Part shown: piece by piece, positions 1-10,228 of the stretch | Layout: every line of letters begins with the position of its first letter | How positions within the stretch are numbered: position 1 is the first letter of the stretch | NCBI GenBank assembly: GCA_030674185.1 | Contig: JAPXFY010000022.1 | Location: forward strand, 48,014,052-48,078,051 | Direction: 5' to 3' | DNA: 64,000 bases | Origin: Monoplex corrugatus | Taxonomy: Eukaryota; Mollusca; Gastropoda; Littorinimorpha; Ranellidae | Notes under the pieces: generated by a model | The model's database searches: none | The model's input: only the letters and a program-made list of their open reading frames with translations | Told to the model about the DNA's origin: nothing | Made by a program: the position numbers and the translations under genes

Positions 1-460
1 CTGCTCTGCTCTACTCGCTCTGCCACACTCTACTCACTCTACTCTGCTCTGCCACACTCTACTCTACCCTACCTTACTCTACTTCATTCCACTGTACTTC
101 ACTGCACTCTACTCCACTCCACTCTGCTCCACTCGACTCGACTGACTAGTCTACTCTGCTCTGCCACACTCTACCCTACCTTACTCTACTCTACCCCACT
201 CCACTCTACTTTGCTCTACTCTGACCCACTCTACTCTCTCTGCCCCACTCTACTCTACTCTGCCCCATTCTATTCTTTCTGCCCCACTTTACTCTGCCCC
301 ACACTACTCTGCTCTACTCTACTCCACTCTACACTACTCTACTCTGTTTTATTCTATTCTACCTCTACTCTACTCTGTTCTACTCCACCCTAACCCAAGT
401 CTGCCCCCCCCCCCGCCTAGCTCTCCATTCTATTCTACTGTACCCTACTTTGTTATACTC
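1..460. repeat. Pyrimidine-rich degenerate satellite (CTCTACTCTG-type)
   Basis: Short units such as CTCTACTCTG, CCACTCTACT and CTGCCCCACT recur through the segment with little else. The + frame at 211-393 is a translation of this repeat, not a gene. Confidence 0.85.
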
Positions 461-462
461 AC

Positions 463-875
<413 letters not shown>

Positions 876-907
876 CGGTTTGGGTTTTAGTGGATGTAGC
901 TGTCATC

Positions 908-945
<38 letters not shown>

Positions 946-952
946 TGTGTGT

Positions 953-1014
<62 letters not shown>

Positions 1015-1087
1015 GTGTGTGTGTGTGTGTGTGAGTGTGTGTGTGTGTGAGTGTGTGTGTGAGTGTGTGTGTGTTGTGTGTGTGTGC

Positions 1088-1128
<41 letters not shown>
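908..1128. repeat. (GT)n microsatellite
   Basis: Long interrupted TG dinucleotide run in the MMP intron between exons 5 and 6. Confidence 0.95.
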
Positions 1129-1413
1129 CTAATTTTTGTTTCGTCTATTCCAAAGAACATCATGACTTGATACAAAACTCTATCAAATACTTCGTCTTTC
1201 GTAAGACACCGATTTACAAAATGGGTTTCGGCTCAATGCTGGAGGTTGCCAGCCGTCCGTTTGGAATAAATCACGATCTATTCCCTGCAGTCGGGTTGAA
1301 CCCGGTAAATGCCTGGAGCCGTTCGAGACGTAAGTTTAAAACTATGACAGACGGTTCGTTTCGAATTCGTTTCACGCCGTCAGTCCTCTAGAAACGTGCG
1401 GTCAGAACGGTTT

Positions 1414-1658
1414 TTGATTGATTTGGTTCAGTTTTTCCGTCGATACCCACGTCAGGTGATATGGCCGACGGGGATAACCATCCCAGGGAAGTGGGGGAAG
1501 GGGGACCTATCTAATCCTATGCTGACACCACCAGAACGACAATGATAGGATGGGACAGTGAGAAGGCCAGTTTTAATATAGCGCAACCCAGGATTCGAAC
1601 CCACAACCATTAGCATGTGAATCTGATGCTCAAACCAACTGAGGTACTGGGGCCCGCT
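1414..1658 (-). mobile_element. tRNA-derived SINE with 13-bp target-site duplication
   Basis: Reading on the minus strand from 1658, the head is GGGCCCCAGTACCTCAGTTG, then GGTTGTGGGTTCGAATCC: A-box-like and B-box promoter elements of RNA polymerase III. The body carries TTCTGGTGGTGTCAGC (about 1520-1535). GTCAGAACGGTTT at 1401-1413 is repeated at 1659-1671, a target-site duplication. It lies in the MMP intron between exons 5 and 6. Confidence 0.85.
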
Positions 1659-1844
1659 GTCAGAACGGTTTATATGTCGGTACCTTTATACGCTTCTGCA
1701 TCGTGCGAGCACAGAGCGTAGAACGAAGTGTTCCTTCTACGCTCTATGCGTGCGACGCACGAGTCAGCAAGAGCGCTCCAATGAACTTGGTTGCAGAGTC
1801 TGAGGCATCACTGAGCATTAATAACGGGATTATTTTTGTAGGCA

Positions 1845-2137
1845 AGTTGGTTCTGTTGATTTAGCCGTGGACTCAAGATCTGTATCTTTGGGTTCAGTCT
1901 CATCCAAGACATTAAAACCTGGACTGTTCGCTACCCATCTTAATGTTCCAATCTTTCTGGTGGTGTCAGCTTAAGAGTTTCATAGGCCCTGTCTCCCTCC
2001 TTCCCCATTTCAAGACCTTGCCAGAGCATACAGTTGTGCTGGCTAAGGGAATCTGCCACATAATTGCTGGCAGATTTGGGTGGAGCGCATATGGAATTGT
2101 CTGAGTATAATAAATTTCTCTTGAACGAACCCCAGGC
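1845..2137 (+). mobile_element. SINE-1, near full length
   Basis: The head is GTTGGTTCTGTTGATTTAGC, then GGACTCAAGATCTG and GGGTTCAGTCTC. The core is TTCTGGTGGTGTCAGC preceded by TTAATGTTCCAATC. The 3' part includes CATTTCAAGACCTTGCCAGA and TGGCAGATTTGGGTGGAGCG. It ends about 45 bases from the MMP exon 5 donor. Confidence 0.8.
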
Positions 2138-2182
2138 TCACATTTATTACTAAGCTTTTTTCTGTATCATTTATTCCCTCAC

Positions 2183-2319
2183 CTTTGCCATCAAAAGCGA
2201 AATTATCTCCATGGCCTTTGGCTCCAAACTTTATGTCGATATCTACTGTACCACGTCGCTCGTCAAATTCAAGGGGCGTCACTCTTCGCCATGTCTCAAA
2301 GGCTTCCATCATGATTCTC
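2183..2319 (-). CDS. MMP exon 5: catalytic domain, N-terminal half
   Basis: A 137-base exon has the acceptor TTCCTTCCAG (2329-2320) and the donor AAAG|GTGAGG (2182-2181). It encodes IMMEAFETWRRVTPLEFDER and then GTVDIDIKFGAKGHGDNFAF and DGK(G). AF-x-x-W-x-x-VTPL-x-F, the DI-x-I-x-F strand and HGD-x-x-x-FDG-x-G are canonical MMP features; the His and Asp of HGD bind the structural zinc and FDG contributes to calcium binding. Phase 1 at the exit is completed by exon 6 to glycine. Confidence 0.92.
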
Positions 2320-2696
2320 CTGGAAGGAAGAAAGTCACCAATCAGAGAAAAGATCATAAACGGTGCAGCCAATTAAAAACGAAAAGGCAACAAGTGGTCT
2401 AAAACAACTATCATTGAAGGGCCTATGAACTGACTGAAAATTACAAAATGATGATAATAATCTTGATAATCATCATCGATGAAGATGATGATGATGATGA
2501 GATGATGATGATGAATGATAAAACAGCCAACAAATCAACCCACTAATAGACTGAAGAAAAAGGTACACCCAAAATTCTTTAATCTACATTTTCAAAAAAT
2601 GCTCCATGTCCAAATGGCATTCTTTCTGAAGATAATTTAGAAAGATGTCTGACAGAATAATTATGTCTATAATTGCCAGCATTTTGAAATGTGGTG

Positions 2697-2698
<2 letters not shown>

Positions 2699-2744
<46 letters not shown>

Positions 2745-3030
2745 GTGTGTGTGTGCGCGCGCGCGCGCGCGCAGTTCTGTGTGTGTGTCTGTGCTGTGTG
2801 TGTCTGTGTGTGTCTGTGTGTGTGTGCGTCTGTGTTGTGTCTGTGTGTGTGTCTGTGTGTGTGTCTGTGTATCTGTGTGTGTTGTGTTCGTTTGTTTGTC
2901 TCTGTGTGTGTGTGTGTCTGTGGCTCTGTGTGTCTGTGTATCTGTGTGTGTCTGTGTATCTGTGTGTGTCTGTGTGTTTGTGTCTATGTGTTTGTGTGTC
3001 TGCATGCGTGTCTGTGTCTGTGTGTCTCTG
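2699..3030. repeat. (GT)n and TGTGTC-type microsatellite
   Basis: Pure TG, a (GC)n patch at 2756-2773, then TG with TC interruptions. It ends just short of MMP exon 4. The flank TAATTTAGAAAGATGTCTGA at 2634 recurs at 3219 together with the start of a TG run: a local duplication of about 90 bp (2590-2700 and 3178-3283). Confidence 0.9.
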
Positions 3031-3036
3031 TCTTAC

Positions 3037-3115
3037 CGTTGGTCAGACGAGGTCAGCTGTCTGGTAGAGCTGGTATCCAGTTTCCAACTCAGTCTGGGCT
3101 TTTCCCACTTGCTCC
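3037..3115 (-). CDS. MMP exon 4: start of catalytic domain
   Basis: A 79-base exon lies between the acceptor TATACAG (3118-3116) and the donor CG|GTAAGA (3036-3035). It supplies (G)SKWEKPRLSWKLDTSSTRQL followed by TSSDQ(R). With the end of exon 3 this reads RYALLGSKWEKPRLSWKL, matching the MMP catalytic-domain start (RYAL-x-GSKW-x-K-x-x-LTYR). Entry phase is 1 and exit phase is 2, as required by both neighbours. On the + strand the exon is masked by (TG)n-derived open frames ending next to it. Confidence 0.85.
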
Positions 3116-3282
3116 CTGTATAAACAGCAAACCAATACAACGTTCACGTCCTCTGTCTGTATAGTTACATACGTTTTCAAAAAAATGCTCCATGTCCAAA
3201 TGGCATTCTTTCTGAAGATAATTTAGAAAGATGTCTGACAGAATATGTCTATAATTGCCAGCATTTTGAAATGTGGTGACTC

Positions 3283-3293
3283 TGTGTGTGTGT

Positions 3294-3324
<31 letters not shown>

Positions 3325-3332
3325 CGCGTGCG
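3283..3332. repeat. (GT)n microsatellite, second copy of the duplication
   Basis: TG run preceded by the same TTGAAATGTGGTGACTCTG flank as the run at 2699. Confidence 0.9.
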
Positions 3333-3344
3333 TTTTTTTCAAAA

Positions 3345-3640
3345 GGGATTCGTTGCCCTTGAACAAATCGATAGACGCTTCACTTAAGTCTGATAGTAAA
3401 TATTTGGCAGACCTCTTAAATCTGCGCAAAACTCTATTATCCGCTACCGTAACAGAATCATGCAATGGGGATGGAGATGGAGAGCTGGAGCTAAGAAACG
3501 CTACGCTGACACCACCAGAATGAGTGGAACATTAAGATGGGCAGTCAATACGCCAATTTTCTTGTCATGGACTGGAATTGAACTCGAGATATCAGATCTT
3601 AAGTCTATGACTCTTTGTCAACAAAGCCCGGAGAATGAAG
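3345..3640 (-). mobile_element. SINE-1, diverged
   Basis: In minus orientation: tail (TTCAAGGGCAACGAATCCC), GCAGATTTAAGAGGTCTGCC, core (TTCTGGTGGTGTCAGCG, about 3504-3520) and a head with AGATCTGATATCTCGAGTTC. It lies in the MMP intron between exons 3 and 4. Confidence 0.7.
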
Positions 3641-3779
3641 TGGTCTGAGCACTCACCACCGAAAGCCACAATCAATTACGGTCGAGCGTGGCTGCCATAC
3701 AGAGAGGTGACAAAATTCAGGTTTGATCACACTGTCCAGTCTACGAAATATCTGTTTCACTTAGGGATAGAGAAAGTAT

Positions 3780-4095
3780 AACACAGAGAGACAGAAACAG
3801 AGAGAGGGAGGGAGGGAGAGGGAGAGAGAGAGAGAGAGACAGAGTAGAGAGAGAGAGAGAAACAGAAACAGAGGAAAGAAATAGGCACCGCCCTCATAAT
3901 TCTGGCATCGAAAAAAAGTCTGAAGATAACAACAACAACAACAACAACAAACACAGGGAAAAACAAACAAACAAACAAAAAAAAAACAAACAATAGCTAA
4001 CAAACAAGTACTTCTACCACAAACAAACAAAAAATCAGCAACAAACAGAAAACTTCCAAACAACAACAAACAAATAAGTAAACTAAAAAAAAAAG
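3780..4095. repeat. GA-rich then CAA/AAAC-rich low-complexity DNA
   Basis: GAGAGA-type repeats at 3780-3870, followed by CAACAACAA and ACAAACAA tracts. No gene is visible on either strand. Confidence 0.85.
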
Positions 4096-4158
4096 ACATT
4101 CATCCAGTGTATATACGACGGCGTATATCTCTACAAACGTCTCTTATGTGAGGCAAAC

Positions 4159-4349
4159 TTAACCCTTTGACTCCCTCACCCTGTCCACCAGCATCCTGTA
4201 TCGTCAGCCATGACAGCAAAACAAAAACAACCCTTTCACTCCCTCACCCTATCCACCAGCTTCCTACAGGAAGCTGGGGGATCGGATGAGGAAGTGAAAG
4301 GGTTAAGTTTTTGCAGCTGGCAGTTAGGTTGCGGGAGTGAAAGGGTTAA
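4159..4349. mobile_element. PB-MITE next to MMP exon 3
   Basis: TTAACCCTTTGACTCCCTCA to GCGGGAGTGAAAGGGTTAA. The inner palindrome centres on CAGCTTCCTACAGGAAGCTG. It begins about 50 bases into the intron after exon 3. Confidence 0.85.
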
Positions 4350-4399
4350 ACAGATTGCCATGTCGGTGACTGATGCAACAAGCCAGAAAAGCAACACAC

Positions 4400-4569
4400 C
4401 TAGCAGAGCGTATCTTGATGGCGATTGGCCGCTGTCGTTCGTCACGTGACCGGATTCCTCTTCCTCTTCCGGTATGTCGGCCACGCCACACCGGTTCATC
4501 TTCATCAGACTTAAAGTGGCGCTGTCCAGGTTCCCCGTCTGCTTCAGGCCGAAATAGCTCTGAAGCAAT
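4400..4569 (-). CDS. MMP exon 3: propeptide with cysteine switch
   Basis: This 170-base exon has the acceptor CCAACAG (4572-4570) and a GT donor at 4399-4398. It encodes LLQSYFGLKQTGNLDSATLS followed by LMKMNRCGVADIPEEEEE. The first part is the peptidoglycan-binding-like helix of MMP propeptides (LQ-x-Y/F-FGL-x-x-TG-x-LD). The cysteine-switch segment is NRCGVAD where the family usually has PRCG[VN]PD: the zinc-ligating Cys and the Arg are kept but both flanking prolines are replaced. An unusual run of five glutamates follows. The exon ends SPSRYALL(G), one base into a codon that exon 4 completes as glycine. Confidence 0.9.
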
Positions 4570-4584
4570 CTGTTGGCATAGAAA

Positions 4585-4660
4585 CGTCGTTTTTTGTTTG
4601 TTTTGTTTTTGTTGTTTTTTATTTTTGTTTGTTTGTTGTTGTTGTTGTTGTTTTGTTGTT
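4585..4660. repeat. TTTG/TTG low-complexity tract at the MMP exon 3 acceptor
   Basis: On the minus strand this gives an AAC/AAAC-rich stretch instead of a pyrimidine tract immediately before the CCAACAG acceptor. Confidence 0.8.
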
Positions 4661-5037
4661 TTTCGTTCATCCGTGTTCTCTTCATTTGTGTGGTGTATAT
4701 GTTGTGTGTGCTTTCTTTGATAATGAGTCACCTCCATGTACCACATGTTTTATCTCGTTATTTGCTATCAAAAGACCCAACAAGCCTACAGACGGCTCCA
4801 TCAACAACAAGCCCACATACAGTCGTAAACAAATGAGTTACATCTCTGGCTTACTCATTCATTGTCATACCTGCTAACAACTACATTGTCTATCGTCCAT
4901 TGCACTAACAGGAACTTCAGAAGTATCTCCACGTACGTACGCTCAGCAGACACGTCAAACGCACTAACATCTACTACGCAACTACTTGACCCACCATGCG
5001 CAATGGTTTGACCCTAATCATACGACCTCTGACCTAC

Positions 5038-5156
5038 CTCAAAGCTCGCGACTGCTCGTCCTCTTGCTTGCTGCTGTCTCCATTTTCCACTGGTGGCGAC
5101 TGCAGGAAGTGGAGTGGTTTCCCTTCCCGGTAGTAGCCATACTGCCTCAGGAAGTT
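5038..5156 (-). CDS. MMP exon 2: N-terminal propeptide
   Basis: This 119-base exon has a CAG acceptor (5159-5157) and the donor AG|GTAGGTC (5037-5036). It starts in phase 0 and ends in phase 2. It encodes NFLRQYGYYREGKPLHFLQ and then an acidic/glutamine-rich stretch ending SRAL(R). FLRQYGYY matches the first helix of MMP propeptides, in which a Y/F-L-x-x-Y/F-G-Y-L pattern is usual. The final split codon AG|A joins exon 3 as arginine. Confidence 0.85.
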
Positions 5157-5549
5157 CTGCGTGCAACACGGAGAATACATGCTGGATTAAGGATGTCATT
5201 ATGACGCAAGTGAATGGCTGTTAAAGGATTGTTTTTAAACACAAGAAAGAAAAGCCGTCATACCTGTGACTCTCGACTCAACGAATGGCACTTTACTGAA
5301 GGAAAAGTTCATTTTGATCAAAAGAAATGCCCATCGATCTAAAGATACAATATCGTAACATCAGTAATCAATAACAATGAGTAACCCAGCAAAAGTTTAT
5401 GATGTGCTGTTGCGTATGTTTAGAATACGATCCACATATTAACGAATTATGTAATTACATTTAAGTCAAGAGTTCGAATTTCGAGCAATAGTAATAAACA
5501 AAATTGATGGGAATTGAAGTCAAGCATGCAAGCAGATGAACAGTATTCA

Positions 5550-5650
5550 ATGATAATAATACTGATAATAATAATAATACTAATATTAACACTACCACTA
5601 CTACTACTAATAATAATAATCATCATCATCATCATAACGATGATCAAAGG

Positions 5651-5708
<58 letters not shown>
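5550..5708. repeat. AAT/CAT then (CT)n microsatellites
   Basis: AATAATAAT and ATCATCATC at 5550-5640, then an uninterrupted CT run at 5652-5708. Confidence 0.95.
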
Positions 5709-5713
<5 letters not shown>

Positions 5714-6029
5714 TTATCTTCTCTTCACACGACTAATTATTAAAGACGGTTAATCATCTAACTCCGACCTGTGTAAGTAGAACAAAGTTCTCAAGAATAT
5801 TTGTTGTTTTTATCAACTGAACGAAATGTAATTGTAACTGCACACTGGAAACAGTCTGAAAGACAGCAACACAGAGGAAAAACCCGTGTGTATGTATTAT
5901 CTTTTTCGTGAAGAAACGATCAGTTTAAAAAAAAAAACGCTGTTTCTGTGGAGATGAGGTAGGCTCAACCCCTAGGTGAGCACACACCCCTCCTCCCCCC
6001 GCCTTTTTTTTTTATATAGTTCTATTGTT

Positions 6030-6385
6030 TAGAGCATCTCCCTGGTAATGCAGGAGTCGATCTCATGTGGGCTACAGCTTTCTGCACTCTTTTGATAAAG
6101 CCGTGGACAAAAATAACTCATATCTCGAATTCAGTCCCACCCCCACCCCCTCTCCCTCTTACCAAAACAAAACAGAACAAATGTGGCCTGTTTGCTGCTC
6201 ATCCTAATTCTCCAGTCATTCTGATGGCGTCAGTGTTTCATAGCTCTGTTCCTCACGCCATTGCAAGACCTGGCCAGCGCAATCAGTTATGGTTTTGTGT
6301 TAGTATTAGGGGTCTGACAGACAACCGCTGGCAAATTTGGACAATGCGAATGTGGAATTGTCCGATTCTCTTTTGAACAAACTCC
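6030..6385 (+). mobile_element. SINE-1, diverged, in MMP intron 1
   Basis: The head includes TTTTGATAAAGCCGTGGAC, and the core is CATTCTGATGGCGTCAG (6217-6233). The tail includes ATTGCAAGACCTGGCCAGCG, GCTGGCAAATTTGG and TCTTTTGAACAAACTCC. Internal C-rich expansions are present. Confidence 0.7.
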
Positions 6386-6601
6386 AAACGACAATCACCA
6401 TAGCAAAACGTACGATTTGTACAGTAAACACCACGAACTTCACAAAACGCTACGGTCGAGAAACCAGCTGCAAACCAGGATGCACCATTTCACGTCTTAT
6501 CAACCTGCAACTGCTGCTTCCGGATCACAACCATTGTGCTTCCGGGTTATTAGTCATTTCAGGTCCTTGTTGCCGCCACTAGTGTATACTGATGACACAA
6601 A

Positions 6602-6835
6602 TTAACCCTCTGACGCTCTTGCCCCATCCAGGGGCTTCCTGCTTAACCTTTTGACTCCCGCACCCTATCCACCAACAGCAGAAACTTAACCTGTTGATTC
6701 CCTCACCCTATCCACCACCTTCCTGCAGGAAGCTGGTGAATGGGGTGTGGGGGTCAAATGGCCAAGTTTTTGCTTTGCTAGCATGGCTGACTAATCAGGA
6801 TGCTAGTGAATGGGATGCGGGAGTTAAAGGGTTAA
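6602..6835. mobile_element. PB-MITE in MMP intron 1
   Basis: TTAACCCTCTGACGCTC to GCGGGAGTTAAAGGGTTAA, with the inner palindrome CACCTTCCTGCAGGAAGCTGG. An extra TTAACCTTTTGACTCCCGC at 6644 suggests an additional partial unit. Confidence 0.8.
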
Positions 6836-6848
6836 ACAACAATGATAG

Positions 6849-7044
6849 TTAAATTTTCATGTCCCTGACCCTATCCAGCAGCCTTCAGCGTTATAAACTA
6901 TGACAGCAAAGCAAAAACACCAATCCTTTCACTCCCTCACCCTGTCCACTAAACCTTTCTGCAAAAAGTTGCTGAATATGGTGAGGGAGTGAAAGGATCA
7001 AGTTTCTGCAAATAGTAGGTAAGGGGACGCAGTGAAAGAGTTAA
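6849..7044. mobile_element. PB-MITE, diverged, tandem to the previous copy
   Basis: Ends TTAAATTTTCATGTCCCTGA and AGTGAAAGAGTTAA. The inner half reads CCTTTCACTCCCTCACCCTG and GGTGAGGGAGTGAAAGG. Confidence 0.65.
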
Positions 7045-7182
7045 TTATAACAATGGGATTGAAAAACAGGATGGGTTACTCGACTTCGTTGTAGACGTGG
7101 AGAATGAGTAACATGATAATGACTAGCAGCAGACTTGTACAGGATGTTTGTGATATACGAGAGGAGATGACGAATTCAAAGC

Positions 7183-7390
7183 TTGTTCAAAAGTGATGCA
7201 TCACATTCAGAGAAATCCATGTTCGCTCCACTCAAATCTGCCAACGAGTCAAAGTATTCGGCAGACTCCTTAGACCTTCGCAAAATCGTGTGCGCTGGCA
7301 AAGTCTTGAGATGGAGAAAGTGAGGGGAGGAGGGGGGGGGGAGGGAGGGGGATCTTAGAGAAATACTGACACTATCAGAGTGACTGGATT
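7183..7390 (-). mobile_element. SINE-1, 3' half
   Basis: Minus-oriented tail and core remnants: GTTCAAAAGTGATGCATCAC, CAAATCTGCCAACGAGTC, GCAGACTCCTTAGACCTTCG and GACACTATCAGAGTGA. The head is missing. Confidence 0.6.
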
Positions 7391-7464
7391 TAGACGGACA
7401 ACCAACAGGATCCACCCCTCCGCGGAGATGCCGGGGTGGGGGGTGGGGTGGGGGGACTCTTGCA

Positions 7465-7800
7465 GTACAAACAGTATCCCCACCTTCTGGAAATTCTGTG
7501 CGGGATTTATCTTCTTTTCTGTCACTCTCTTTGTTTGCGCCTTGCTCTTTTGCTTTCTGTCTTTTCTTTCTATCATTTTCTGCCTTGCCAGTCCGTCCAC
7601 CTGCATGTGTTTGATAAAAGTTTTACGTACTTTCTCTAAGGATTGATAATTGGATACATGTATCAAATGCATTTTTGGTTCTAGGGATACGTGATGTGCG
7701 ATACGCAATTTTTAGTGATTTGGGCCAGTTTTTATGTTTCAGTGTCTTTAGTTATGTTTAAATTTGTATCAGTACTTTTTTTTTTTAAATTCCCTAGCGC
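7465..7800 (+). repeat. Family C dispersed repeat
   Basis: TATCCCCACCTTCTGGAAAT, TCTGTCACTCTCTTTGTTTG, CCACCTGCATGTGTTTGATA, GATTGATAATTGGATACATG and CAGTGTCTTTAGTTATG recur at 16350, 22400 and 33000. No coding potential. Probably a non-autonomous element. Confidence 0.6.
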
Positions 7801-7917
7801 GTAAGGAACAGGGCCCTGCCAGCTGCTGCGTTCCCATGAACTCCCACTCCCATACCTCCACTCTCCAACGACAAGCTGGTTATGAAATTAGACTAGATTG
7901 GGTTGGATTTACGTGGG

Positions 7918-8066
7918 TTTTTTTTTTTTATTGTGCTTTTTCTTCTTCTTTTTTTCTTTTCTTTTCTGTTTTTTTTTCTTCTTTTTTCTTTTCTTTTCTG
8001 TTTTTTTTTTCTTTTTTCTTTTTTTTCTTTCCTTTTTTTTTTTTTTTTTTTTTTTTGTTTTTTTGG
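7918..8066. repeat. T-rich low-complexity tract
   Basis: TTTTTCTTTTC-type sequence. Open frames here are poly-Phe artefacts. Confidence 0.9.
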
Positions 8067-8234
8067 TCACAGCCAAACTGTTTTTTCCCTCGTGATATAC
8101 CTATTGCTCTCTCTGGGGAAAGTTGGTCGCCACAGTACCGAGCCACTTATTTACTCTTCGTCCCCTGTATGCGTGCAATGATCATGTTTTTTGACAAGGG
8201 CCGTTTGCGATATACATAATAAAATTACCGGTAC

Positions 8235-8280
8235 TTATTATTATTATTACTATTATTATTATCATCATCATTATGTGTGC
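8235..8280. repeat. (ATT)n microsatellite
   Basis: TTATTATTATTACTATTATT-type run. Confidence 0.85.
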
Positions 8281-8547
8281 TTACATACGTGCGTATTTTC
8301 ATGTATATAATTGTCACTGATAAATTAAAAAAAAAGACTTTTTTTTTAATTAAACCATGGTTATGTTGCATTGATGTATTGGTGTATACTTGTCTCCTAT
8401 TTATTTGTACTGCGTTATAATGTATTGGCACGGTAATGTTTATGTTGTATTGATGGTTATCACAATGTTTGTGCTGTTTGTAAAGTGCAACGAGTATTCT
8501 CTGAACAGAATTGTCATCATTTATATCATTTTATTGTTATTTTTTGT

Positions 8548-8576
8548 TGCTATTATTATTATTACTATTATCATCA

Positions 8577-8610
<34 letters not shown>

Positions 8611-8712
8611 CATTTAGTATTAGTAGTAGTACTAGTAGTACTAATATCGTGATCATCATCATCATCATTTTTACTATTATTGTTATTTCCATCATCATCA
8701 TCATCATTATCA
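8548..8712. repeat. (ATT)n and (ATC)n microsatellite
   Basis: TTATTATTATT, then TAGTAGTAG and ATCATCATC runs. Confidence 0.9.
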
Positions 8713-8834
8713 TATGATCGTTTATGACCGTATGCGTATGTATGGTTAGATATTGGATGTATATGTTCATTTGCGCATGACACTAAACATCAGACATTCT
8801 GATCGCATTACCTATAAAAAAAATAAAAAGTGTG

Positions 8835-9080
8835 CCAAACTCTCAGGCAGAATACGGGACCATATGAAGATCTGATGACATCAGTTAAGAAAAGAAAACT
8901 ACTTTGGTATGGCCAGCAGCAACAACAACAATAACAAAACCGATGGACTGGCAACATTGCAGAATGACCAGAGAGACCATTTGCAGAGACCCAAGCTGTG
9001 GAACACAACCGACAGAGCTCGGAATAAATGCCACATGCACCGACCTCACAGATACCATATGATGGATAAGATTGAAAATG
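8835..9080 (+). mobile_element. Degraded LINE fragment (RTE/jockey-like C-terminus)
   Basis: The + strand contains KKRKLLWYG (about 8887-8915), the widespread VKKRKLRWYGH signature of LINE C-terminal regions. A CAG/CAA-rich insertion follows, and then degraded sequence (ACCGATGGACTGGCAACATT, CAGAGAGACCATTTGCAGAG). There are many stops. Confidence 0.5.
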
Positions 9081-9235
9081 ATAACGGCATAAGCCCTGGG
9101 CAGTCTGGGGAGTCTCCTTAGTGTTTGTTTTCTATGTCTATCCTTCTAAATGATATGAATGAAGAAGAAACAAAACAAAACAAAGGAAAAAGTAGTTAGT
9201 ATGCCTGCACAGTATTTACACTTCATAACCCTCAC

Positions 9236-9722
9236 ATCATCATCATCATCATCATCATCATCACCAAGTTCCCGGCTGCATTGCGTTGGCGATCATGGCC
9301 CTCCATATGTATCTATTCCTTGTTGCCGCAAGCACATCTTCCACCCTGTGCGTCCTCAGCCACCCTGCAAGTCCGTCCAATATTTTCTCCCTGGGTCTAC
9401 CTGGTGCTCTCTTTCCCTTCAGCTTTCTTGTTGTGACCAGGTGCTCTAATTCCCCTTTCCTTATAAAATGGCCTATCACCTGTTGCCTGTCTTTTCCTAA
9501 TCTTCCTTATGTAATGATCTTCTTGTTCTGCCTCCATCAAGACTGTCTCATTTGTTTTCTTTGCTGTCCATAGAACTTTCAACTTTCTTCTTACAAACCA
9601 CATCTCGGCTGCTTCAATCTTGTTCTGGCTTTGCTTGTTGACTGACTGTCCACGCCTCACAACTGTATAATATTATCGGTTCTATACAACATTCAAGAAC
9701 TCTCTTCCTAATGTTAATCGAT
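9236..9722 (-). mobile_element. LINE-T fragment in MMP intron 1
   Basis: In minus orientation this carries NKQSQNKIEAAEMWFVRR, WTAKKTNETVLMEAE and IRKIRKRQATG, then in a shifted frame RKGELEHLVTTRKLKGKRAP and GRPREKILDGLAGWL. It ends at a (TGA)n tail at 9236-9262. It is the same family and has the same 3' end as the copy at 17632. It is 5'-truncated with at least one frameshift near 9480. Confidence 0.8.
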
Positions 9723-9779
9723 AGGCATCACAGAAACAAATCTATGGACGATAGCGCTTTACAAAACTAATTTACTATT

Positions 9780-9975
9780 TACATCCCTTTCACTCTCTCA
9801 CCTTATCCGCCAACGTTCTGTATCGTCAGCCATGATAGCTAAGCAAAAACTCAACCTTTTCACCCCCTTATCTTACTCACCAGTTTCCTTGCAAAAAGCT
9901 AGTAGATAGGGTGAGGGCATGAAAGGGTTAATTTTTTTTGCAGCTTATGGACAAGCTGCGGTAGTGGAAGGGATA
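9780..9975. mobile_element. PB-MITE next to the MMP exon 1 donor
   Basis: ATCCCTTTCACTCTCTCACC, inner CAACCTTTTCACCCCCTTAT and GGTGAGGGCATGAAAGGGTTAA (to 9930), ending near AGTGGAAGGGATAA. The outer ends are degraded. It lies about 20 bases from the exon 1 donor. Confidence 0.65.
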
Positions 9976-9994
9976 ACAAGTAACGTATACTCAC

Positions 9995-10228
9995 AGCAGC
10001 GAGAGAGGGTAAATTACCCTCCTGTTGTTGCATGTCCAGCAGGTTGACGGCAATGGGTCGGATGGGACTGGCCGGTGCCGACCTTTCTGTGTTCTCCACG
10101 CTCGCCTTCTTGCTGTCTGAAGACCTTTCACGTGATGTGGAGGTGATGGCGGGCAGTGCTGCAGTCGACATCACCATCAGAGACAGCAACAACCACCCAG
10201 CTGCTGTAGAAGCTTTTTCACATCCCAT
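9995..10228 (-). CDS. MMP exon 1: signal peptide and propeptide start
   Basis: This exon encodes 78 residues from the first in-frame ATG (10228-10226). The start has a strong context, with A at -3 and G at +4; the open frame continues upstream but without an ATG. Residues about 11-26 (GWLLLSLMVMSTAALP) form a signal-peptide hydrophobic core with a likely cleavage site just after it. The following Ser/Thr/Lys-rich stretch is low in complexity and leads to PIAVNLLDMQQQEGNLPSLAA. The exon ends in phase 0 at a good donor (GCT|GTGAGTAT, intron from 9994). A PB-MITE begins only about 20 bases into the intron. Assignment to the MMP gene rests on the phase match with the next exon and on the signal peptide. 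Confidence 0.78.

Noticed and set aside
211..393. 60-codon + strand frame in the first 460 bases
   Set aside because: It is a direct translation of a CTCTACTCTG-type repeat, with no independent evidence of coding.
890..1391. Overlapping Cys/Val and Thr/His frames around (GT)n
   Set aside because: TG repeats lack stop codons in several frames; the proteins are CVCVCV or THTHTH. The same applies to 2645-3164, 35785-36671, 49665-50142 and 53958-54319.
1580..1656. Genuine tRNA gene on the minus strand
   Set aside because: A- and B-box-like sequences are present, but they head a 245-bp SINE with target-site duplications, and I could not form a sound cloverleaf. The same applies to heads at 21480, 29835, 50886 and 59133.
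7764..8219. Poly-Phe 151-codon frame
   Set aside because: Translation of a T-rich low-complexity tract.
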